Of a stretch of 64,000 nucleotides of DNA, positions 36,411 through 47,858 are shown piece after piece. The notes beneath the pieces were generated by a model. That model was not told the origin of the DNA. It was given only the letters and a program-made list of their open reading frames with translations, and did not search any database. The translations under genes were made by a program, and so were the position numbers. The number at the start of each line of letters is the position of its first letter. Positions within the stretch are counted from its first letter, which is position 1. The stretch covers positions 32,175,466-32,239,465 of the forward strand of contig NC_134508.1 of NCBI RefSeq assembly GCF_027942865.1, read 5' to 3'. Origin of the DNA: Odontesthes bonariensis. Lineage: Eukaryota; Chordata; Actinopteri; Atheriniformes; Atherinopsidae.

Positions 36411-39400
36411 TATCATTGATGGAACTGCACTGTTAGTGCCTTGGGTTCTGTGACACCAGTAATGGCTTGCAGGTTAAGAGTTTTATCTTAAACTTAAACT
36501 TTTTAATCCTCATGAGATGAAATCAATCTAATCAATTTTAGGGAAGTTTCTTTAATATCTGTATCATTTCTTTAGAATGAGAACAACCTGGCAGGAGTTC
36601 ATTGGCATATGAAATGAGAAGAAAAAGAGAGGCTTAATAAAGCTAATCAGAGAAAGGTTGGGAAGAATTGAAAACTTCTCTAAAAACAAAAAAAAAGTAT
36701 TGTACAGTACTTCAGTAAGATCATCAAGCTACCTTCCTTTCCTCTACATAGATACGGCAGATTCTTCACTCATTGATAATTCTGCCTCTTTTCATGGTGA
36801 AATAAGTAACAACAGCCCAGAGTTTTCAGACACAGTAGAACATATGCCCTCCTCTGCGCCATCTACGGTCATATAGAGAATCAGTACACTCATACACTGA
36901 TACATTAGCACACACACCCTCCTTCAGCCCTCTGGGATTGAGAAATGGGTCAGGTTAAGGTCGGCCAACCATGAATAGAATGGTGAACCTGTTAAAGTGC
37001 ACGGAGAAGCCGATGGACAGATGCTCTGGGGCTTGTAACCCAAGAGACATGAAGTAATGTGTCTAAAAAGTGGAGAAAATCTTTTACATAATGACAAGGT
37101 GGTCTGAATGAACAATGGGAGTTAGCAGCACTGTCAGACAGTAGCGCTCCTTAAGCTTCGATATGAGGTGTCAGACCAGCTGTCTGACATGAGATATTCA
37201 CGGAGAGATGAAAACGTTAACATTTTATGGTGAAAGTAGGTGATTTGAGGCAATAAAATATGGTGTCTAAATGAAGCAGGCTCATGTTCAGGTGTCCCAA
37301 GTTGTTTGTGCCTTAAGGTAAGAGGGTTAGTGTCTGTGGATGGAGGCAGAATTTATGAATGAAAGGACAGCAAAACCATGTTAGACTCCCGATTAGATGA
37401 ATGCTGCAGATGGTTCATGTGGAGTGCAGCTTAGTTCCACAACTGCTTATAAGCTGGCTTTTCAATAGTTATTTACAATTGCTAATTCACCAATAGTGAT
37501 GTTAGTCATGTGAATACATATTGGATTGCCAAAGTCTCTTAGTTATTTTTTATCCTCCTTATAATATATCACTGATATGCCAACCTCTTTCCCTCAGAAA
37601 AGAACATGCCTCTACCATGACAAAATCCATAAAACAGCATTTTAGGAACATCATTTGACATTTTGGGAAATGTGTTTATTCACTTCCTACCAGAGAGTAA
37701 GGTGAGAGTTATGTTCAGCACCTCATGTTAAAACTCACTTTGCTATCAGATTCTCATCCAGTTTTTTAAAAACTTGATATAAGCAATGTTTAGAGGTGCA
37801 GATGGATGTTTATTTATTCATACTTCTGACCTTGGATGGACAATATTTCTATGCCTCAAGCTTCACTTATGCAGCTAAACTAAGCGGAACCCAGCTTCAT
37901 TATTTGTTGCAAATTTTCTGCAAGAAAGGAAAGAAGTGCATTTATCTCAACATTATACCTGTGGAAACTTATTAGAAAGTGTGAAACCCACAAGCAATAC
38001 TGCCGTTTTTCCATTTATCAAAAAAAAAAATTCTAAATCTAATTCTAAAAATTAAAAATGTAAAATTCTCCACAGCCTGGCAACTCATGACTTGCTCTTG
38101 TTGATGACAAATAGATAATGTACTCATCAGTGATACTCTTTAATAATGCCAACAGTTATTACTTTAATAATGTTGAACTTTTAGAAAATGTGTCAATAAC
38201 CATATAATTTGGATCGGACCCTGGGCAAGAACCTAAAAAACAGCACTTAAATATTTCATTAATAGACACAATTCAGTGAATGTTTATGAAAAGCTTTACC
38301 AGCTGGTGTCACTAAATATATTTAAGCTAATTCTAAGCCTATTAGAAGCAGATATGTCTGGTTGTAAATGCTGTGATTTACCATTCTTCCCCAGGTGTTC
38401 ATGTCTTAAACTTTCGTTGTTTTAACTCGTGATGTTTTCCAGTTTGCTTTTATTATATCTATTTGCAAATATTATTTTGTGAGGTTGTGGGCTGCTGCCT
38501 TTATTGGCAAGGACACCATAGGAAATAGAAATTTTAAATCTCAAGAGTTAAATAAAGGTTGACTAGATAAATAAAATGAAAAGAAGCAGCCGATTGTATT
38601 AAAGAAAAGACTTGATGTTCATCTGCATTCGATTCTACTTATACTGGTCGGTGTTCACGAGGAGTATGAAAAGCAATATTATATCAAAGGATTAACTTAG
38701 CCTACAAATTGTCAAAACCTTTGACCTTCTTGGTCACTCCAACAGGGAAAAACATCACTCTTGTTGTTGGCTTCATGCACTTTGGAGACAATTTCCAACA
38801 TGCCAACAAGTGAAAGAATGTCAAAGCTTTAAATATCCTGTGTGAGTTAATATTTCATCAACATTTTAGTCCCAAGGCGTCTTCTCCCTTTTTATATACC
38901 GCATCCAACTCTGTGACTGTGCACAGAGCGGGAGTCGGCACTGGAGTGTCTGAGGTACACTGCAGCTGTTTCCTCCCTTCCCTTAACCATCTTAAAACTA
39001 CAGCTAACTCACAGCTACTGGAAAATTAGTTTTTTTGTCGAAAATACCTTGCAGTGATTTTGTATTCCCATCTAAAAACTCTTGGTTCTTGTGTCACTGC
39101 AGATATGTTTTATCAGCATGATGAGGACAGGAATTATTTGCAGAAAACGTAATCTCAGTGAAATCAGGTCGTTCAGAAGTGCTTAATAAGCATTCCAATT
39201 GAAGTACCAAAGAGAAAATTAGCTGAGCAGCAGAAGGAAAGCGGCTCCTTGTGAGGTTGAATGTGTTGCACTGCATTCACTGAGCTTATTCATAATGTAT
39301 GCAATGATCTCTTGATGAGAAGATGGCCTCGTGCATGGAACAAAGAGACGTCATCACTGCATGGATTTTAGCTGCTCGTGCTCTGTTGACCAAATACATG

Positions 39401-41920
39401 ACAAGGACAGAAGCCTCCTTGAGTGCACGTGTATGTGTGTGCAGTTAAATACAGCGTGGGTTTAAGAGGGCAACCTGCCGTGGCTTTGAGCTCAAACAGT
39501 AATTTCTTTCATTTTGGTGATTTTTGTTTACCAACTTTACACTACAGTACATCTATTCTCTTGAAAACTGAATTTTCCCCTTTCACACGGTCCCTGCCTA
39601 GTTAACACACTATGTTAGCATGATTCTCTCTTGTTTTGGGTTGTTTGTTTTGGTCAGTAACTTCTTTATATTTTATACTTTTTCTATATCATGTTATCAT
39701 GTCCAACAAAAGATATGGAAACCTTGAAAACAGGAAAAAGTCCCACTTCATTGAACCCATTTTGACCTGGAGCAACATTTGTGTCATTTAACCTTTTACA
39801 TCCAGAGTGATGCACATCAACATTAGCTTTTATCATACACTGATACACTGATAAACGTGAGGGCAAAGCCAGTCATTTACAAGATGAAGCTGGAGGTTTA
39901 ACCTCTCAGATGCTTTTTATTTGATCTTTTTGGTTTCCTGAGAGGCTAATAAATCAAGTTTTATTGGACAGTTGGAAGTTTTCCAGAAACCCCTCAGGTT
40001 TTACAAGACTGTTTAAACAAATTCTAAAGTCTGATTGGGTTGAAATGAAAAAAACAAAACAATCTGTGCTATAAAGACTGTATGTTGAAGTATTTTTATG
40101 AGCTGAAAAATGCTGATTACTACAGTTTTGTTATTCTTTCTGACAGTACTGCACATTTATAATTTTTGTAGTGAATGAAAAGCAGTTGTTGTAGTTACTG
40201 TTTAACTAGGATTAAGTTAGGTATTATCTGTCTTACCTGATCATAAATGTCTACTTCATCATGTGAGAAACTGGAGCTGGTTACCTGCTGACAGAATGGG
40301 GTTCCTGGGTGGACCTTTCATGTCAGGTGCTAGAAATGAGGCGGTTAAGAAGCTTAGCTTAATATGTTATTCATGAAGATCAAAGTGAATGTTTGGAGAA
40401 ACCACACTGAAGTAAACAAGAGCTTAATACAATGTAAGAAATTATGTTCTGTTTTTATCATTGAGCAACCTTATCGCATGAGGTGAAATTTTACTTCAAA
40501 CTAAGGTGTACATGTTCAGCTCTTTATACAGGAGCTCATGGAGCTGCTGATACAATGAGAATAATTCTGCTCATCAATTAACTACCATTTGATTCTCATG
40601 CTAGTTTGTGAGAAGCAGCTTCATAGCTATTCTCCTGAAGAATAAACCCATAAGACTATATCACTGCAGCAAAGGCCAACAATGTTCCACTGGATAAGCA
40701 GATATCCAGTGCTTAGAGTTGAGTACCTGTCTGTCTGTCCTGAGCAACATGGCAGCAAGCAGGGCTTTTCCGCACCTCTGAGACGCACACACCGACGTAT
40801 CTAATTCCTGCACATACCAACGCAAAGGGGCTGAACAAAGCAACCAGAGACCGCATGAGGATTCAACCCAAGGGTTTGGTACAGAAATATTTTATAAGCC
40901 AACAAGAAATGCTGTTCCAGGAGAGTGTATTAGTAGCAGATAATTGCATGATGGGTATTGTGTGGGTTTAGAGCTGCTCTCTGGTGATAGGGCCTATGAT
41001 GGTCTGTAATGACAGGTGGTCTATAATGGTTTGTATTATGTAGGAGATGCATGCTGAATGATGCTGGATGTAAATTATCTTTGTTAACACATAGGGATAG
41101 AATAATGATTTAGTTCATATTACTCATATTTTAATATTGGATATTGGGCTCTGCTGAATTGTTCTTGTAATTGAACTCCAACTAGCTTCAGAAATAGTGT
41201 AGCTGTGAATAAGAGTGGAGTAGCAATGATCACTTTAGGAAAACTAAACAAAGATTTGACAGCAACACTGTGAAGCCGTTGGACCAAACATGTCTCAAAC
41301 TAAACCCTAACTACTTCCTGCAGATGTGCTCCAAATAGTTGTTTCCAACCAGTTGTTTTTATGTGCATTTTCACTTTGGAAAGAAGGATGGAAACACAAA
41401 ACATAATAAAAAACCTGCAGAATATTACAAAAAAAAAAGGTTCAATTTTGACACATAGGGGCCCTTAAATACTATCCAACTAAACCATTCACACACACAC
41501 AATAGGGGAAAACAAAAAGGCTGCCACATAAATACTAACACAACCCCCTTCAGTTCCCCCTACTTGACATGAAGCATTGGTTCAGTCCAATCAGGTCATC
41601 AGCAGTACTTCATGCATCCCAGCCGGTGGCCACGCCTTTTGCCCATCAGGAAGGGGAACCCAAACACCAAACCCAGGTAACTCAAACAAAGAAAGAAAGT
41701 ATTAATACAACATAAAACTAAATTTACCTTGCAGTGTATATGGAGTGGGTGCACTCCATACAAACCCTGCAAGGCAATAAAGTAACAAACTACAACACAT
41801 TATATAATTAAAGAATATTCAAAGTAATAATTACAAAGTAAGTTAAAGAAACCAAATTGTGGAAGGGTGTGGCTCTTACCCTGTGTGGCTTGCCATCACA
41901 AAGGTGCTGGAAAACAACAT

Positions 41921-42053
41921 CCATCCATCCATCCATCCATCCATCCATTTTCTATATCCGCTTAATCCAGTTCATGGTCACGGAGGAGCTGGAGTCTATC
42001 CCAGCTGTCAAGAGGCAGTGTACATCCTGGATGGGTTGCCAGTCCATCACAGG
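41921..42053 (-). mobile_element. 5'-truncated SINE (3' half) with ATCC/ATGG tail
   Basis: On the plus strand it starts with seven ATCC units (the reversed ATGG tail), then the CGCTTAATCC, CTGGAG-CTATCCCAGCTG and GGTTGCCAGTCCATCACAGGG blocks of the family at 17420 and 47504. It is flanked by near-perfect duplications GCTGGAAAACAACAT (41906-41920) and GCTGGAAAACAGCAT (42054-42068), so it inserted already truncated. Confidence 0.85.
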
Positions 42054-42068
42054 GCTGGAAAACAGCAT

Positions 42069-44439
42069 TTAAAAGGTATATTGTCATGGAGTGGAGTGCT
42101 TGGAGAAAGCAGGCATGGAACAGATAGTTGGTAGAACTGAAAACTTTATCTTAACAGTTAATTTCCTACAACCATGATGTATAGTTGATGCCGATGGGAT
42201 GTTTTATTTTTTTTTATTTAACCCTAAACCAGGGAGTAAAAAGCATGACCTGGTAAACTGAAGATTTAAAGGCTCACATGAAACTCTGAACCAGATATTC
42301 TGCCATGGATTGATACATTTGTTGATGTTAAACTTTGACTTGCTGAGGTCAGAATGTAAAGTAACTTGTTTAGTATTTGTTGAAATATCTCAACAAATTT
42401 GTAATGTCAAACATTTACATTACTAGAGCCAAAATGTCAGCTTGACTGAAAACATTCCCAACTACCACAACCAAGTTAAGTTTGGCTGAGCCAAAATGAA
42501 AAAAAAAATCCTGTTTTGGCTTATCTCCAACACCTGTTCTGTCTATCACTCACGCCCCACTGACTTTCAGCAAACGCTAAATGGACAATAAAAAGGACAA
42601 AGAGGTGACCAAATAGAAAGAAGCTGGCACACGACCAGTGAATCCTGAGCACAAGTGTGAAATATGATAGAGGTCCAAGCAAGAGCACCTGGCAGGTAGA
42701 CGGACAGGCTCAGGACTTGACGAGCAATGAGAAAAATGAGCCTCGTGCTGCACAAACGCAGGTTCACTTTCTGGCTCATTACTCTGATAGAGGACGGATG
42801 ACTTTTACTCGACAAGCGCAAGGAGTTCCACACTGTCATTTACTGTCCTTGTGTGACTGTAACTTTGTTGCTACATCACTGCAAGAACATTTCAGACCAC
42901 AAGAGCATTCCTTATCAAAACCACACAAATGAGACAATGAGAACAAGCTGCAGCATAAGGATTTGTATGTTTGCGTGTCCACCCAGACCTGACCTGAACA
43001 ACTGGAACCTTGTTGTTTTGGAAGCCATCTGTCCTGTTTATGGCGTGTGTAACTGTAACTGGCCTGCCTCTGGCCAAAACATCCCATTTTAGAGAGATTT
43101 ACAACTCTTCCTTAAGACTTCGCCGATCAGTTACTTAATCCAAGAGGATGCGTGGGTGTGTTCAGACAAGCTTTTGTCACCGCTGGATAATGAGGTGAGC
43201 TCAATGCAATGGTTAAAGTTAACATTAAGATATTAATACTGATGTAGTAAAATAGCAAATCAGAATAGACTACAGTTATTACTCCTATTCTGTTAACTTT
43301 TTTTTAGTCAACCTTGAAGCATGAGAAGTATTATTGTTGGTTTTATTGCAGTAGTAGGATTACAATGCCATAATCCTTGTTTAAGTGTTGTGTTTCACTG
43401 TTCAGCCAAGCCTGATTTTATTTGTAATTCAATACAAAAGTCAGCTATTCTCATTTATCATCATTTTAATGTTTTGTACACAACAACAGACCATATGGAA
43501 ACACAAGGAGGAGGCTCAGTGTAATTCAGGAGGCTTTGGATGAGCTCTGAGCTCCTGCAGCTCTGGAACCTCCATGTCCAATGGTGAGTAATGTCGATGT
43601 CAAAACAGTTGGTGGTGTGTTGTGTTCATCCTTCCTGTGTGGTTGTAGGCTGGAAAACAACTCTTCTTTGAAGGAATCTATTATATGTTAGTAATTTTTG
43701 GCATCCGTCATTTGATACTGAAGGATTGCTTTTGTGCTGAATCGGCAGAAAAAAATACATCCAAGATATAACAGATGTATAAAAAGAAAGTGTTATTTAA
43801 TCAGTAAATTTAAACCACTGATGATTGTGGTGTCGAACGTTGTGGCTGCACTCTGATTGGTTTGTTGGGAACGCTCAGCACCTCCTGCCACGTCAGCCAA
43901 GATTAGCACGTGCCTTTTGATTAATGTGGCTGGAAACAATCCGGACATTTCAATTAAGTCTGTATCATTTAGTCCATAGTATTTATCCGCAAGGGTGATT
44001 CTCGCGGCTGATCTCCTGTGTTACATAATCTCCTTAGTAGAACCAAACTCCTCTGAATGAGCACAGGCAGCTTTGTCAATAACAGCCCAAGAAAGAAATC
44101 GGTGTATACAGAGATCAGAAAACATTAAGTCAGTAGGTGTCTTTCCATCTCAAATTGACAAATGATCTAAAGCCAGGTGTGCTGGAAAAGTGTGTTTCAC
44201 CAGTTTTACCTACTTTTACCCCACTGGTGGAGGAAGAAAGCTCATTTTACATACAGCCAAGAGAAAATAAAGCTTACAGAAATTGTTGAGTTTTTCATAA
44301 TTTTTTTACAGAAAACCTCTTTGAGGCAGTGACTGTTCGGTAAGGTGGTATTCTTGAGCAACACTCCAGGGAGGAAATAGCTTATTTGTTCAGTATATAT
44401 GTTCAGTATAAATAGCTGCAGATCCAAAAGTTTTGGCTT
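42069..44439. other. Noncoding DNA, kcna2-kcna10 interval
   Basis: No recognisable gene or repeat. A segment at 43840-43990 has higher complexity (CACGTC, GATTAGCACGTG, homeobox-type TTAAT) and could be a regulatory element, but nothing in the sequence alone establishes this. Confidence 0.5.
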
Positions 44440-44616
44440 GAGTTTCCCCTTCAGCACAAAAAACTTATTGTAGCTCTTTTGCAGTTGTCTAACAAAGAGA
44501 TTCAAATGTGGCCATTGATAGGGCCATCCCATAACCCCTTTGAGCTGTTTATTTGAAGATTTGTCTATTTCAACATGATATTTCATTATGACTTCAGTTT
44601 CACCTTCAGCTTTCAT
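44440..44616 (-). mobile_element. Possible Tc1-like transposase relic
   Basis: Within a 124-codon minus-strand open frame (44616 down to 44242), the segment MGWPYQWPHLNLF followed by RQLQKS resembles the Tc1 block [20 protein letters not shown], which precedes and contains the third catalytic residue. The similarity is clear at the nucleotide level over about 60 bp but weak elsewhere, and the C-terminal part of the frame matches nothing I know. It could be chance. Confidence 0.3.
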
Positions 44617-45406
44617 GCCTATGGTATTGCACTATTTCCAAGCACTCTTTAAAGTTATGCTCAGTTCACATTTGAATCAATATGTGTGTCTGACTTGATT
44701 CAGCACTCTGTAGTGCGAACTAGACCTGACACACAATAGTCTAGTTAGGTTTAGAGATCTTGCCTGAAAGTTGCCAGCACTGTTGAAGGTCACCATGAAA
44801 TTAAAACCTTGCAGGAGCAAGGCGGCTGCAGTCAGGACAGGTCAGGCGCTGCAGTTGCTCTCTTTTGGAACTACCTCTGTGATCAAACCACTTTGCCCTG
44901 ATTGGAACTTCCGATCAGTTATGCCCCATGTTATCTCTTCCAAAGTGGATGCATTTTCTTTGATATCAGCTTCTGGTAGATATCTTTGTGCACATTGGAA
45001 TACGGGCACCATGGAATGTTCTTCAGTGCTAGAGTTACTATACTGTGATGTCATGTGATCTGATAGTACTCTCAAGTATTGTTTTCAATAATACAGTGAC
45101 AAAATTATGTTATTGTTTTTTTTCCTGGTATGCCTCCTATGCAGATGTCAGATGTCTATAATTATATATACATGCACTTTGACTAAAACAGCTGCACAAG
45201 TTCCCTGCTGGTACCTGAACATTTTGGGATTCTTGGAAACCACATTAAAGGTATGGCTCCAGGGCTGAATGTGCTGAAGCAGCTTGTGTTGGATGCTGCT
45301 CATTTAAAACCAACACCACTTATCATCACCCCTACACAGTATATAAGCACTGGCACTTCATTTGGAAGTCCTTTTCATGATTGTAAGGGGCTGAAGTCTA
45401 TCCCGG

Positions 45407-45428
45407 CAGGAAAAAGCTAGGGTCACCC
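45407..45428 (+). mobile_element. Short SINE tail fragment
   Basis: GGGGCTGAAGTCTATCCC resembles the GGGCTGGAGCCTATCCC block near the 3' end of the ATGG-tailed SINE family. It is too short to be sure. Confidence 0.3.
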
Positions 45429-45432
45429 TTAA

Positions 45433-46023
45433 AGGTGGGGTAGGGGTTCTTTTTCTGGAGCATTTTTTTACATATTGCTTGAAATACTCTTCACACCCCC
45501 ATTGCAACCAATTAATTAAAAGTTTTGACATAAAAATGAAAAGCTTTAGTGGCCTCTAGAACGAACACTCTAGGAAAAACACTATCCAATCATACTGAAC
45601 GGACTGTTAACGATGATTGGATTCTGATGCGTCTGTCAAACTGCAATCTGCTCCTCCCTCCCCCTCCTTCCCCCTGTGCGCGTACCCTGCTCCGTGAACG
45701 AATTACGCGTCCAGAAGCTTGGCAGGAAGCTAAACTAGAGCCAGCTTGGCTAGCACCTAGCATTATTAAACGTATAGTTAGCATATTCTTACCTGTGAAT
45801 CCACCATGAGAAAAAGTTAGCAAAAGTTAGCCAAACCAATCGATGCTTGCTGTCAGAACAGCGCTCGTGCACCTTCGTGCTTGTGAATAAGCATTGCGCA
45901 TTCATGTACTCTAGAGGCGTGGCTTCGGGGGGAAGTCTGAAGAAAGGGGTTGGGACTTTTGACCTGTGTATTTTCAAAATGCAGCTTCGCTGGACTCAAA
46001 ATCCAGGATCTCCGACCCTACCT
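45433..46023. mobile_element. Non-autonomous DNA transposon flanked by TTAA (591 bp)
   Basis: TTAA at 45429-45432 is followed by AGGTGGGGTAGGG, and the right end CCGACCCTACCT is followed by TTAA at 46024-46027. The terminal inverted repeat is AGGTRGGG with some further matches. TTAA duplication would fit the piggyBac superfamily, but the ends lack the usual CCC, so the superfamily is uncertain. The inside holds a CpG-rich stretch around 45640-45740 and AGTTAGC/GCTAGC motifs. No transposase. Short frames on both strands here are artefacts. Confidence 0.65.
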
Positions 46024-46027
46024 TTAA

Positions 46028-47490
46028 CACACATCAGACAGACCTTTTAATTTATTCATTCATTTTCTTTCCATGGGCGCATTAAGGATTTGTTTTTTGT
46101 TAGCGGCCACATTTCAGTAACACACTAAGTTTATTTACTATTAAGTCATTGGAGATAATTCCAGTGCATGCACAATGCAGGGTAACACAATGTAAGCGAA
46201 GGGCAGTGATTTTTATGACTACAGAGTGTTCACCTTGTCAAATAAATGTGAGGAATGCATTTCTCTGTTTAAGTATTATTGCCTCTGTTTCAGAGTGAAA
46301 GTGAGGAGAGGAAATTAAGAAAGAGGGAGGAGAGATGATATGCAGCAATGGTTTAAACTGTTGTGTAATGTGTCCTCTGCCTTTGCCTGCAACACTGCAA
46401 AAAATGTGGTCTCTTTGTGAAGTGTGAAACTGGTTGTCTCTCCTAATGTGTTTTACATTCCTAATAAGTCATATAACTACAGACTTACATGGTTGTATTA
46501 GAAATGTTACTCAATATTTCATAACTGCATTTATATTTAATTACAAATTCGAATCAAATTTAATTTACTCATGGTTAGCATCTTAAACCCTTTAATCTCC
46601 AGGACTGCAAGCTCTAAATAAACACAAATTATATCATATTCAATATTTATTTCCATCAAATGTTACCCCCTGAAAAATTTTATTAAAGATATTTCACTCT
46701 GTGAGGTTTCAGATAAACTAGCCCTTTGCTTCCCTAACACTATGCTTTAAGCTGTGTGAGGGTTTTAAATACTGTAGCCAGTATGTCCATGTATACTCCT
46801 TTCACAAGCTTCTACCTAATTTGCAATGAAGAGAACCCCTGGCAAGATATATAGGATTACTAGACTGGAAAAAACAGTTGCCTTTACAGCTGCTATAAGA
46901 TTACGAGGCTGGACTATTTAATCCGTGCTACCTTACATGCACTTTCAAATCCTGTCATCCTTAATGGATGAGCATATGGGCTTTTGAGATAGAATTACCC
47001 AGATCATGTGCACAAGAGTAGTTCCCGGGTTTTGGATATTTCACATAAAGCTGCCATCTGAGAGACAAGTTGATTTTTTTTCAATCAACTTTCAATCAAG
47101 TAATTTTTCAAATTCCATTCCTTTTCATATTAAGACCATAATCAGTGTTTGTATATGTGTGACGAAAATATTGACCCTGATATCTGGAAATCTAACACAG
47201 ATGCAATAATATCCTTTAAAATCCAACTAATTGTGAATTATGTACCTAGTGGTGGACTTCAGAATATGCACAGCGAAAATCAATATATTTTGTATGAGCT
47301 GTGCATAGATTGTTGTTGTGAGAGCATCTTGACACTTTCATGGAAAAAGCACCGAAAAGTAATAGTTTCAGACATATCAGAAGACTGAAACACAAATGGC
47401 ACTCAAACTTTATCAGCCAAGAGCCCCTGCAAGGGAATTCTGAAAGAGGACCTCCCCAGTGATGTCCCTTCAGGGAATTATTTCTGAATC
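46028..47490. other. Noncoding DNA
   Basis: AT-rich; no gene and no recognisable repeat. Confidence 0.6.
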
Positions 47491-47503
47491 TGCAGCTCTG
47501 CTC

Positions 47504-47845
47504 TAGCACCGTCGCCTCACAGCAAGAAGGTTCCAGGTTCAACTCCCAGCTGGGGCCTTTCTGTGTGGAGTTTGCATGTTCTCCCCGTGTATGCGTGGGT
47601 TCTCTCCGGGTACTCCGGCTTCCTCTCACTGTCCAAAAAACATGCATGTTAGGTTAATTGGTGTCTCTAAATTGTCCTTAGGAGTGAGTGTGAGCGTGAA
47701 TGGTTGTTTGTCTCATTTGTCTCTGTGTGGCCCTGTGATGGACTGGCGGCCTGTCCAGGGTGCACCCCGCCTCTTGCCCATTGACCGCTGGGATAGGCTC
47801 CAGCCCCCCCGACGGATTCAGCGGTATAGAAAATGGATGGATGGA
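47504..47845 (+). mobile_element. tRNA-derived SINE (342 bp), ATGG-tailed, slightly 5'-truncated
   Basis: Starts within the tRNA-like head (GTCGCCTCACAGCAAGAAGG), with B box GGTTCAACTCC at 47536-47546. It continues through CTGGGGCCTTTCTGTGTGG, ATGCATGTTAGGTTAATTGG and GATGGACTGGCGGCCTGTCC, and ends AAAATGGATGGATGG. Perfect 13-bp target duplications TGCAGCTCTGCTC at 47491-47503 and 47846-47858 define both ends exactly. The A box is missing, so this copy could not drive its own transcription. It is the best-preserved member of the family in the window. Confidence 0.92.
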
Positions 47846-47858
47846 TGCAGCTCTGCTC

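Larger units (their letters stand above)
30936..41905. other. Noncoding DNA between kcna2 and the first SINE (about 11 kb)
   Basis: The first part must contain the kcna2 3' UTR; the nearest clustered AATAAA-like signals are near 32455-32465, about 1.5 kb after the stop. No recognisable transposon was seen across these 11 kb, in contrast to 16-25 kb. Open frames (up to 137 codons near 34711-35124) are low-complexity and unlike protein. An (AGG)n tract and two CTCF-like motifs are listed separately. Confidence 0.55.

Noticed and set aside
41390-41800. Higher-complexity stretch with GGCCACGCC and an inverted motif GGAGTG/CACTCC near 41742-41758, considered as an unlisted transposon
   Set aside because: No terminal repeats or duplications could be found, so I cannot support a call.
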